Below are positions 9,312 to 16,567 of a stretch of 64,000 nt of DNA, one piece after another. The position numbers and the translations under genes are program-made. Location: NCBI RefSeq assembly GCF_000975115.1, contig NZ_BBRE01000002.1, positions 1 to 64,000 on the forward strand, read 5' to 3'. Every line of letters begins with the position of its first letter. The first letter of the stretch is position 1. The DNA is from Demequina oxidasica. GTDB lineage: Bacteria; Actinomycetota; Actinomycetes; Actinomycetales; Demequinaceae. A model generated the notes under the pieces. It was given only the letters and a program-made list of their open reading frames with translations, had not been told where the DNA came from and made no database searches.

Positions 9312-10478
9312 CTACAACACACGCCGGATGAAGGTCGCCATGCCGGGCACCGTGAACGCGATTTGCCCGCGCTTGGGTGAGAACACGATTCCCTTGCCGA
9401 TCAGGCGGCCGCGTATCGCGCTGATGGATTCCTGAGTCTTGCCAAGGCGTTCGGCGACGATGCGCGCCTGCGATGGGCCGTCCCCGTCCTCGGCCATCGA
9501 CGTGAGGTAGCGCTGCTCGGCGGACGTCGCGCGGTCCCAGCGAGCCAGGAAAAAGCCTTGGTCCAACTCGTCGAAGCCGATGGACTTGGCGACCACGGCA
9601 TCGTCCGCATCGATGGGCGAATACGCAGCCACGTCCCAGGCCGCCTTGCCAAAGACCTGAATGAAGTAGGGGTAGCCGGCGGCGATGGGCTCCAGGATGT
9701 CCAGCGCACCCGGGCTCCAGCCCTCACCCAGGCTCTCCACGGGCTCGACTAGTGCGCGTCGCGTAGCGGCGGCATCTAGCGGGCCCAAGCTGCGGTAGTC
9801 GAACATGCGCTCGGCATACGAGCGGGCCGTGCCGAGGATGCGCGGCAGCGAGGGAAGGCCCGCGCCGCAAACCAGCAGCGGCAGGTTCTCGAGATTTGCG
9901 TCCTGGACCGCCCGTAGAAGTGCATTGAGCTCCTCGCGCGTGAGGTCCTGCATCTCGTCGACCGCGACCATGATGCCGGCCCGATGCTCCACCTGTGCTT
10001 GGGCGATGGTCACCAAGAGGTCCGGCAGATCCAGGGTGACCTTGCCGGTGTAGGGGCGCTGGTAGCGGGGGTCGATCTCCACCCCAAAAGACACCTCGTC
10101 GAGGCCAATCGCAATGCGGAACGACGTGAAGGCGCCCAGGGCGGCGTGGGCCCGCTCTGACATCGACGGCTTGACGAGCATGCGCAGCTGGATCGACAGG
10201 CGGTCCGCAAGGCGCTCGATGAACGGGCTGGAAGAGCTGGGGTCCGACTCGACTCGCAGTGCCATCCAGCCGTGCGAGGCGGCGATCGACGTGAACTGAC
10301 CCAGCAGGACGGTCTTGCCGGTGCCGCGTAGGCCATAGGCGACTATGCCGCGGGCGCCGCGTCCCAGCGACAGTCGTTCCACGGCGGCGGTGCAGGCGGC
10401 GAGTTCGTCGTCGCGGCCCACGAGGGCGAAGGGAGGGTTCCCCGCTCCGGGGTTAAAGGGATTGGTATTCGCGTGCAT
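9312..10478 (-). CDS. Orphan AAA+ ATPase with ORC/Cdc6-like layout
   Basis: 388-residue ATP-binding protein. Walker A is GLRGTGKT (residues 49-56), Walker B is IMVAVDEMQDL (about 169-179), and the C-terminal 80 residues look like a winged helix (QARIVAERLGKTQESISAIRGRLIGKGIVF). An N-terminal FALVGRDDELAACTAA segment resembles the opening of ORC/Cdc6-like and archaeal-type P-loop ATPases. No partner gene is adjacent: the neighbours are a LacI regulator (convergent) and a dehydrogenase (divergent). The role is unknown; a DNA-linked switch ATPase is plausible from the domain order. TACAGT seven bases before the ATG suggests a leaderless mRNA. Confidence 0.8.
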   Translation of the reverse strand: MHANTNPFNPGAGNPPFALVGRDDELAACTAAVERLSLGRGARGIVAYGLRGTGKTVLLGQFTSIAASHGWMALRVESDPSSSSPFIERLADRLSIQLRMLVKPSMSERAHAALGAFTSFRIAIGLDEVSFGVEIDPRYQRPYTGKVTLDLPDLLVTIAQAQVEHRAGIMVAVDEMQDLTREELNALLRAVQDANLENLPLLVCGAGLPSLPRILGTARSYAERMFDYRSLGPLDAAATRRALVEPVESLGEGWSPGALDILEPIAAGYPYFIQVFGKAAWDVAAYSPIDADDAVVAKSIGFDELDQGFFLARWDRATSAEQRYLTSMAEDGDGPSQARIVAERLGKTQESISAIRGRLIGKGIVFSPKRGQIAFTVPGMATFIRRVL

Positions 10479-10485
10479 GGCTCAC

Positions 10486-10516
10486 ACTGTACGTAACTAT
10501 GCTGACATTCGCATAG
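10486..10516. promoter_or_regulatory. Divergent promoter region with inverted repeat
   Basis: TACAGT (minus strand, 10486-10491) lies seven bases before the ATPase ATG, as expected for a leaderless -10 element. CTATGC and GCATAG (10497-10502 and 10511-10516) form an inverted repeat with an 8-base gap immediately behind it, a possible operator between the divergent genes. Confidence 0.4.
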
Positions 10517-10567
10517 GGAGTGCCAGAGTGTGATGAGCTCGCATGCGACGTGTGCAAAACTGGCACG

Positions 10568-11518
10568 ATGATCACCGTCTCCGTCCCGTATCCCGCCGTT
10601 GCCGATGCCCTGGGTGACGTTGGCCCCGATGCCCGGGTGATTGTGTGGGATCCGAACGTCGACGACGCCGACCCCGCCGAGCTCGACGCGATCACCATCG
10701 TGTGTGTTCCCCACTTCAAGGGTGGTCACAAGCTTTACGCGCGAGTTGCGCAGTGCCCCAACGTCGCGCTGATTCAGATTGCATCGGCGGGCTACGAGCA
10801 TGCCGCGCCATACATTCCTGCTGGCGTAGGGCTCGCGAATGCCAGGGGAGTGCACGACACCCGCACTGCGGAGTTCGCGATCACGCTTGCGCTCGCGAGC
10901 CAGCGCCGGATGGTCGAGATCGTCAACGCCCAGCAGCGAGGCGAGTGGTTGCCGTTCAAGGTGGACCCCTCGCTCGCGGACCGCAAGGCGCTGGTCGTGG
11001 GGTACGGCAGCATCGGCGCCGCGATCGGTTCGCGCCTGCGCGCGATGGAGGTAGACGTGGAAGGTGTGGCCACCAGGGCGCGCACGGCGGACGACGGCAC
11101 CACGGTGCACGCGATCGCCGACGTGATCTCGGTCCTACCGACTGCGGAGCTGGTCTTTCTCGTCACGCCGCACAACGACGCCACGCACCACCTCGTGAAC
11201 GAAGAGTTCCTCGCCGCGATGCCAGACAACGCCTTGCTGGTGAACGTGGGCCGTGGAGGTTGCGTGGACACGGACGCGCTGGTCGCAGCACTTGAGACGG
11301 GTCGTATTCGCGCGGCTCTCGACGTCACCGACCCGGAGCCGCTGCCCGAGGGTCACCCTCTATGGAACGCTCCCAACGTGATCATCGCCCCTCACGTCGC
11401 CGGCAACACTGAACTGACCAACCGCCGTTACACGGACATGGTGCGCGCGCAGGTCGATGCCCTGCGAGCAGGCGCCGAGCCGGTCAACCTCGTGATGACG
11501 GGCTCGACCACATACTAG
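10568..11518 (+). CDS. D-isomer-specific 2-hydroxyacid dehydrogenase
   Basis: NAD(P)-dependent oxidoreductase of the phosphoglycerate/2-hydroxyacid dehydrogenase family, 316 residues. The nucleotide-binding fold shows VVGYGSIGAAIGSRL; the catalytic trio is visible as Arg in NVGRGGCVD, Glu in DVTDPEPLPEGHPLW and His in IAPHVAGNT. The ATG at 10568 is chosen because the protein aligns from MITVSVPYP; a GTG at 10520 would add 16 residues. The substrate is not evident and there is no biosynthetic partner. It is divergent from the AAA ATPase. Confidence 0.88.
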   Translation: MITVSVPYPAVADALGDVGPDARVIVWDPNVDDADPAELDAITIVCVPHFKGGHKLYARVAQCPNVALIQIASAGYEHAAPYIPAGVGLANARGVHDTRTAEFAITLALASQRRMVEIVNAQQRGEWLPFKVDPSLADRKALVVGYGSIGAAIGSRLRAMEVDVEGVATRARTADDGTTVHAIADVISVLPTAELVFLVTPHNDATHHLVNEEFLAAMPDNALLVNVGRGGCVDTDALVAALETGRIRAALDVTDPEPLPEGHPLWNAPNVIIAPHVAGNTELTNRRYTDMVRAQVDALRAGAEPVNLVMTGSTTY

Positions 11519-11527
11519 GTGCGAGTG

Positions 11528-11899
11528 CTAGTGGCTGGTGAGTGACTCTTCACGCAGGGCGATCCACGCGCGGATGATCTCCTCGAGTTCGTCGCGCCTC
11601 TCCTCGGCTTCAGCAATCGACACAATCTTCATTGCACGCGCCTCCGTTCCTTGGCCCTGCAGGTGGGGGAATTTACCGGGAATCAGCGCGCCCTGGTGGA
11701 ACATCAGCGTCGCGTAGTTCATTGACTTGGGGTAGAAGCTCGCGAGGTTGCCCTGGTAGATGAAGGTGGGCGCTTGCCACTTAATCTCCTCGGTGATGCG
11801 GTCATCCGTCGCGAGGATCATGTGGCGTATACGTTGGACGACTTCCTTCATTGGGTTGTCGTACGCGGCCATCCACGCATCGACTGCTCTCTGTGACAT
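11528..11899 (-). CDS. DUF1801 (YdhG-like) protein
   Basis: 123-residue protein of the DUF1801 family, recognised from the EEIKWQAPTFIYQGNLASFYP core and MLFHQGALIPG. Members are small, soluble and lack an established reaction; some actinobacterial members are fused to or sit near regulators. It is convergent with the dehydrogenase (9 bases between stops) and probably transcribed on its own. Function is not assigned. Confidence 0.8.
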   Translation of the reverse strand: MSQRAVDAWMAAYDNPMKEVVQRIRHMILATDDRITEEIKWQAPTFIYQGNLASFYPKSMNYATLMFHQGALIPGKFPHLQGQGTEARAMKIVSIAEAEERRDELEEIIRAWIALREESLTSH

Positions 11900-11938
11900 A
11901 AGTCACACCATACGCTTAGATGTCGGGTTTTTCGCGGC

Positions 11939-13318
11939 CTATTCTCGCGAAACTCTCAACGTGTCGAGGGTCGCGAGTCGCTCGACCGCGTGGTCGACCA
12001 TTGGTGTGGGGTAGGCAGGGGTGTCGAGGTCGGGAATCCAGCGCCTCACGTATTCGCGGTCCGGGTCGAACTTCTCCAGTTGCGTGGAGGGGTTGAAGAC
12101 TCGGAAGAACGGGCTGGCGTCGCGCCCTGTGCCCGCGACCCACTGCCAGTTCAGTTGGTTCTGCGCGTGGTCGTAGTCCAACAGCGCGCGCCGGAAGTAG
12201 TCCGCCCCTCGCTGCCACGGCAGATGCAGATCCTTGACCAGAAAGCTCGCGACCACCATGCGCACGCGGTTGTGCATGGTCCCGGTCGCTCTCAGTTCCC
12301 TCATGCCCGCATCGACCAGCGGGTAGCCGGTAAGTCCCTCGCGCCATGCGACAAAGGCAGCATCCGCCTCCTTGCCCGTGTTCCAGGCGTCGTCCGCGAG
12401 TACTGGCTTGAGGGATTCGCGGCGTGCTGCGGGGTAGTGCCACAGCACGTCGGCGTGAAACTCGCGCCACGCGATTTCTGATTCAAAGACGCGCGCCGAT
12501 GCCGTGGCGTCGCGGGCGGTCCAGTCCAGGATGGTACGGGGATGGATCTGGCCGTACGCGAGCGGCACCGACAGGTTTGAGGCTCCGTTGGCGGCGGGGA
12601 GGTCGCGCGTGGAGTCGTAGTCATCCAGGCGGGCCTCAGCAAAGTGCCGCGCGTCGGCGAGCACCCGCTCCTCGCGGAACTCTCGCTGCGGCGAGACCAA
12701 GTCGGTGCTGTCACCGTGGGCCGCGTACAGGTCCAGGCTCACGTCCGATGCCGTGGTGACGAAAGCGCTGGGATCCGCCTTGGGGTGGGGTGCGTCCCAT
12801 CCGTGATCGCGCCACGCGTTTCGAAACGGGGTAAAGACCTTGTACTCGGTGCCATCGCCCTTCGTGACGCTGCCGGGGTCTACGGCGTAGGGCGACCCTT
12901 CGAATCGGAGTTCGCGTCCGTCGGCCTCCAGCGCCTCACGCACCTGATCTTGTTCCGCGACGCCGGCGGGAGAGAACTCTCGCGCAGCCCACACCGTACG
13001 GGCGTTGTGCTCGCGGGCCGCGGCGAGGACGGCATCGGCTGCGGTGGCCTTGCGGATGCCTAGTTTGCCGTCGATGTCCTGATTGAAGCTCCACAGCACT
13101 CGGGCCAGGTGCGCGACGCGGCGGCCGGACCAGAAATGCAGCGCGGGCACCCACGCGAAGACGGCGGCGACTGGGCCGCCTTCCTGGGCGTGCAGTACGG
13201 CCGGGTTATCGCTCAAGCGCGCGTCGCGCCGTACCCACCACACGGCCGATGCCGGGGCAGGGGCGGAACTGGAGGCGGCATCGGCGGTCATGGGGTTAGA
13301 AACCACGGGGATGGCCAA
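11939..13318 (-). CDS. phrB: Deoxyribodipyrimidine photolyase
   Basis: Light-driven DNA repair enzyme that splits cyclobutane pyrimidine dimers using FAD. The N-terminal alpha/beta antenna-binding domain begins WWVRRDARLSDNPA; the C-terminal FAD domain has MHNRVRMVVASFLVKDLHLPW, DYDHAQNQLNWQWVAGTG and FRVFNPSTQLEKFDP, the class I CPD photolyase signature. Two starts compete: TTG at 13318 (459 residues, GGGAA upstream) or ATG at 13291 (450 residues, no clear ribosome site). It follows the MerR gene stop by 15 bases on the same strand, so it may be cotranscribed with that regulator. Confidence 0.93.
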   Translation of the reverse strand: MAIPVVSNPMTADAASSSAPAPASAVWWVRRDARLSDNPAVLHAQEGGPVAAVFAWVPALHFWSGRRVAHLARVLWSFNQDIDGKLGIRKATAADAVLAAAREHNARTVWAAREFSPAGVAEQDQVREALEADGRELRFEGSPYAVDPGSVTKGDGTEYKVFTPFRNAWRDHGWDAPHPKADPSAFVTTASDVSLDLYAAHGDSTDLVSPQREFREERVLADARHFAEARLDDYDSTRDLPAANGASNLSVPLAYGQIHPRTILDWTARDATASARVFESEIAWREFHADVLWHYPAARRESLKPVLADDAWNTGKEADAAFVAWREGLTGYPLVDAGMRELRATGTMHNRVRMVVASFLVKDLHLPWQRGADYFRRALLDYDHAQNQLNWQWVAGTGRDASPFFRVFNPSTQLEKFDPDREYVRRWIPDLDTPAYPTPMVDHAVERLATLDTLRVSRE

Positions 13319-13333
13319 CCTGTTCCCGGCTGA

Positions 13334-14098
13334 CTACGACAGTTGCTTGGCGTACTCGGCTATCGCGTCGCGTAGGAACGCGGCAGTGCCGGACCCGTAC
13401 TTGTCATAGCTTGCGCGGAAGCGCTCGTCGTCCACGTACATCTGGCCGAGGCCCGTATACGACTCCGCGTTGGGTGTCCATAGGCGGCTGACCCAAGCGA
13501 AGTGGCGGCTCACAATTTCTTGTGCCGATGCTCCGGCTGGGTCTGCGTCGGACGACGCCAAGGCGGCGATCGCCTCGGAGATGGCCTCATGCTCTGCGAG
13601 GTGTGCGCTCTGCGCGTCGGGACCCAGGTCGCGCCACTGCGTGTAGGCGCGGTCGACCACAGGGGCGCCCCAGCGCTCGCGGGCCTCCGGGGCGTACTTG
13701 TCGTGGTCAAAGCCGTTCAGGATGTCGTCGGACGTCATGGCTACTCCTTGTTCTAGGGATTCGATGGTGTGGGCGACGGTGGCGGCGAGGGTCGCGAAGC
13801 GGTCGCGCTCCCGCTCCAGCCCGCGTCGGTGTTCGCGCAACAGTGCGATGGTGGTGGCGTCGTCGTCCGTGTCGACGATGCTCTGGATGGTGGGCAGGGG
13901 AGTGCCGAGCTCGCGCAGCACCAGGATGTGTTGCAGGCGCAGGAGCTCGGCCTGCGCGTAGTGACGCCGCCCGTCGCGCCCGGTCCGTGCCGGAGGCAGG
14001 AGGCCGATGGCGTCGTAGTGGCGCAGTGTGCGACTCGTGGTTCCGCTCAGGCGGGCTACCGCCGCTATGTCGAGTTCTGACTCTTCTTGTGTGCTCAT
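13334..14098 (-). CDS. MerR-family regulator with TipAS domain (TipA-like)
   Basis: 254 residues: N-terminal MerR helix-turn-helix (residues about 9-75, including TSRTLRHYDAIGLLPPARTG and RRHYAQAELLRLQHI), a coiled-coil linker, then a TipAS drug-recognition domain (about 120-254, with ERWG and SRHFAWVSRLWTPNAESYTGL). In Streptomyces TipA the TipAS part binds thiopeptide antibiotics and is also made alone from an internal start; this gene has the matching internal ATG at 13738 with AAGGAG in front. The full-length start lies seven bases after a -10 element, suggesting a leaderless mRNA. The photolyase gene follows at once. Ligand unknown. Confidence 0.92.
   Translation of the reverse strand: MSTQEESELDIAAVARLSGTTSRTLRHYDAIGLLPPARTGRDGRRHYAQAELLRLQHILVLRELGTPLPTIQSIVDTDDDATTIALLREHRRGLERERDRFATLAATVAHTIESLEQGVAMTSDDILNGFDHDKYAPEARERWGAPVVDRAYTQWRDLGPDAQSAHLAEHEAISEAIAALASSDADPAGASAQEIVSRHFAWVSRLWTPNAESYTGLGQMYVDDERFRASYDKYGSGTAAFLRDAIAEYAKQLS
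13738..13749 (-). promoter_or_regulatory. Internal ribosome binding site for a TipAS-like short form
   Basis: On the minus strand AAGGAG (13744-13749) precedes an in-frame ATG (13736-13738) by five bases (TAGCC). Initiation here would give a 134-residue protein (13334-13738) with only the ligand-binding domain. The reading frame is that of the MerR gene. Confidence 0.65.
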
Positions 14099-14104
14099 GG
14101 GGAC

Positions 14105-14135
14105 AGCCTAGAAGTTGACGTCGCGTCAATGTCAA
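14105..14135 (-). promoter_or_regulatory. MerR-type promoter with 19-bp spacer and palindrome
   Basis: Minus-strand TTGACA (14130-14135) and TAGGCT (14105-14110) are 19 bases apart, the overlong spacing typical of MerR-activated promoters. The spacer holds TTGACG-CGA-CGTCAA, a perfect inverted repeat (14115-14129). The -10 ends seven bases before the MerR ATG. Confidence 0.75.
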
Positions 14136-14166
14136 GTGTCGGTGAGGTCTCATTCGACCAGTTCGC

Positions 14167-14196
14167 TTGCGCCGTAATACTTAATCGATTTAGTAT
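14167..14196 (+). promoter_or_regulatory. Promoter and LacI-like operator of the GH5 gene
   Basis: TTGCGC (14167-14172) and TAGTAT (14191-14196) are 18 bases apart. A near-palindrome, ATACTTAATCGATTTAGTAT (14177-14196), covers the spacer and the -10; only one pair of positions breaks symmetry. A LacI-type repressor could act here; which one is unknown. Confidence 0.5.
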
Positions 14197-14257
14197 GGCC
14201 ACACCTCGGACCAAGTGACCGAGGAGTCAATGACGACACCACTGCAAGGGGAATCCA

Positions 14258-16360
14258 ATGGGACGACTGCAAGCAAAACACTTAATCGTTATAGTTGCGG
14301 GCGTCGCGCTCGCGAGTATTGCGATACCGGCGGCGGCACAGCCAAGCGCCGGTACAGGACTCGGCAACGACGCGAGCCATGCCTCGGATTGGCGAGACGG
14401 AGCCCACGGGTGGGCATCGGTGAAGGACTGGTGGAACAACCGCAAGGACAAACCTCCGCTAGAGGATCAGTTTGTCGACACGCACAAGAACAGCTTCACG
14501 CTCGGAGGCAAGCCGTACGGGGTGGTCGGTTCAAACAACTACTACCCGATGTACGAATCGGAGGCCATGACCGATGCGCTGTTTGAGAGGGCGGCCGATT
14601 CTGACTTCAACACGATGCGCGTGTGGGGTTTCTTCGCGGTTGGCTCACCCGGTGGGGGTGACAAGCCTACGGTGACGGATTCGGATAAGGGCGTCTACTT
14701 CGAGTACTGGGATGACGCAGCTGGCGCACCTGCGTATAACGATGGCGCCAACGGACTCGAGAAACTTGATTACGTGGTGGCGAAGGCCAAGGAAGAGGGG
14801 CTAAGGCTGGTGCTGCCGCTATCCAACAACTGGACCGCGTTCGGTGGAATTGACCAGTACAACGTGTGGGCCGGCAATGACTACCACTCCGATTTCTACA
14901 CGGATCCTCAGACCCGTCAGTGGTACAAGGACTGGGTCGACCACCTGCTCAACCGCGTGAACACCTACACGGGCGTGGCCTATAAGGACGAGCCTGCCAT
15001 TATGGCGTGGGAGCTTGCGAACGAGCCGCGGTGCATCGGCGATGGTGGACCAGCCGACGGCTCGTGGGGAAACGGTAGTTTCCCGCGCGACCCCTACTGC
15101 AGCGCGGACACGCTGCTGCCGTGGGTGACGGAAATGTCGAGCTACATCAAGTCGGTCGACTCCAACCACCTCGTCGCTACCGGTGACGAAGGATTCCTGG
15201 ACCAGTCCGGTGCGGACGACTGGGCCTATGACGGCTCGGATGGAGTGGACTCCAAGGCCTTCGCGCAGGTCGACTCGATCGACTACCTGTCCTTCCACCT
15301 CTACCCGGACCACTGGGGCAAAGACGCTGACTGGGGAACGCAGTGGATCAAGGATCACAACAACATTGCGAAGCAGATCAAGAAGCCTGCGCTCATGGGA
15401 GAGTTCGGTTGGACTGACAAGTCCACGCGCAACACCGTCTACAAGGAGTGGCTCGACGCATCCCTGAAGACCAAGGGTGCGGGCTCGCTCTACTGGATCT
15501 TGAGCGATGATCGCGACGACGGCAGCTTGTACCCGGACTACGACGGCTTCACGGTCTACTGCCCGGGCCCCGTCTGTACCACCATCGGAAACTACGGAAA
15601 GCAGCTCGCGCATTACGGCTTCGGAACGTTTGCACCGGTAGCCGACCACGATGCTGTGACGGTGCCGTTCGGTGAGTCTGCCACGGTCAACCTGGTTGCC
15701 AACGACATTTCGTACTCGGCAAAGATCAAGTCCAGCACGGTCGACCTCGACGCGTCTAAGCGAGGCGTGCAACGTTCGGTGGCGGTCGCCGGTGGCACTG
15801 CGTGGGTGGATTCACGCGGCTTAGTGACGGTGGTTCCCGACGCTGACTATTCGGGCAAGGTTGTGGTTCCATACACGGTGCGCGACAACTGGTACCGCAC
15901 GTCCAACACTGCGAACCTCACGGTGACGGTGCTGCCGGACCCGAATGCCTCGGTAGTCATCGATGACTTTGACGCCGATGCCGAGGGCTGGTCTTGTGAT
16001 GGAACCGGATCGGTCGCATCGGTCAACGGTCAGGGTGTCTTCACCAATGACACTGGTGACTGGGCCTGGTGCCTGAACACGCTGCCCGCGGCGCTCGACC
16101 TGAGCGATAAGGACTCGGTGACCATCGACTTTGTGGGCACTGATTCGGGAGTGAACCCCGAATTCGCGTTCAAGGTGGGAAGCGGCTGGGAGTGGTGCCA
16201 GGTGGCTCCGATCTCAGGCACCTGGAACACGCCGGGTGAGGTGACCGTGGACCTGTCCGCGCTCACCGGGTCGTGTGCCGACGGGTTGAACGATGTTCAC
16301 GCCATCGGCATGGGAATGCAGGCGGGCGTACACACGTACGACAACCTCAAGGCCAACTAG
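14258..16360 (+). CDS. Secreted GH5-type endo-beta-mannanase-like enzyme
   Basis: 700-residue exported glycoside hydrolase. A Sec signal peptide spans residues 1-28 (ending PAAA-QPSA). The catalytic domain (about 72-455) opens with FVDTHKNSFTLGGKPYGVVGSNNYY, has the acid/base Glu in WELANEPR (about E256) and nucleophile in MGEFGW (about E382), which fits the GH5 mannanase type (subfamily 7-like). An Ig/cadherin-like segment follows (about 455-555), and a C-terminal beta-sandwich (VIDDFDADAEGW onward) resembles a carbohydrate-binding module. AAGGGGA precedes the ATG. Transcribed alone, ending in a strong hairpin. Mannan specificity is inferred from motif style. Confidence 0.87.
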   Translation: MGRLQAKHLIVIVAGVALASIAIPAAAQPSAGTGLGNDASHASDWRDGAHGWASVKDWWNNRKDKPPLEDQFVDTHKNSFTLGGKPYGVVGSNNYYPMYESEAMTDALFERAADSDFNTMRVWGFFAVGSPGGGDKPTVTDSDKGVYFEYWDDAAGAPAYNDGANGLEKLDYVVAKAKEEGLRLVLPLSNNWTAFGGIDQYNVWAGNDYHSDFYTDPQTRQWYKDWVDHLLNRVNTYTGVAYKDEPAIMAWELANEPRCIGDGGPADGSWGNGSFPRDPYCSADTLLPWVTEMSSYIKSVDSNHLVATGDEGFLDQSGADDWAYDGSDGVDSKAFAQVDSIDYLSFHLYPDHWGKDADWGTQWIKDHNNIAKQIKKPALMGEFGWTDKSTRNTVYKEWLDASLKTKGAGSLYWILSDDRDDGSLYPDYDGFTVYCPGPVCTTIGNYGKQLAHYGFGTFAPVADHDAVTVPFGESATVNLVANDISYSAKIKSSTVDLDASKRGVQRSVAVAGGTAWVDSRGLVTVVPDADYSGKVVVPYTVRDNWYRTSNTANLTVTVLPDPNASVVIDDFDADAEGWSCDGTGSVASVNGQGVFTNDTGDWAWCLNTLPAALDLSDKDSVTIDFVGTDSGVNPEFAFKVGSGWEWCQVAPISGTWNTPGEVTVDLSALTGSCADGLNDVHAIGMGMQAGVHTYDNLKAN

Positions 16361-16378
16361 AAGCAAGGCGATGGTGCC

Positions 16379-16422
16379 CCACAGGGGCGGGGGAGGACTC
16401 TCTGCTTTCCCCGCTCCTGTGG
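16379..16422 (+). terminator. Terminator after the GH5 gene
   Basis: CCACAGGGGCGGGG and CCCCGCTCCTGTGG form a 14-bp stem with a single mismatch, 19 bases after the stop codon. No strong T tract follows, as is usual in high-GC actinobacteria. Confidence 0.75.
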
Positions 16423-16440
16423 CACGTAGGCGTGGCAACA

Positions 16441-16461
16441 AAGTTGACGTGGCGTCAATGT
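16441..16461. promoter_or_regulatory. Second copy of the MerR-type box
   Basis: The sequence from 16441 reads AAGTTGACGTGGCGTCAATG then T. It differs by one base from the box at 14112-14132 in the MerR promoter and keeps the palindrome TTGACG-N3-CGTCAA. It lies about 110 bases before ilvD and after the GH5 terminator. A clear -35/-10 pair with 19-base spacing is not visible on either strand here. Confidence 0.6.
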
Positions 16462-16567
16462 TAGCGTCACGCGCTGGGAGTGTTTTCCGCTCAAGCCGGT
16501 CGATGCATCGGCCAGCCTCAGCGCGTTCGTTGCCCGTGGCATCGGCGGAAGTCCTAAACTCTGGGGC

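Noticed and set aside
11939-14098. MerR-photolyase pair considered as a carotenoid/B12 light-response system (LitR/CarH type)
   Set aside because: The regulator's C-terminal half is TipAS-like, with no B12-binding motif (E/DxHxxG), and no carotenoid genes are nearby.
14819-15772. Long minus-strand open frame (317 codons) opposite the GH5 gene
   Set aside because: It is a high-GC antisense shadow; composition is Val/Arg/His-rich with no motif, and the plus strand carries a clear enzyme.
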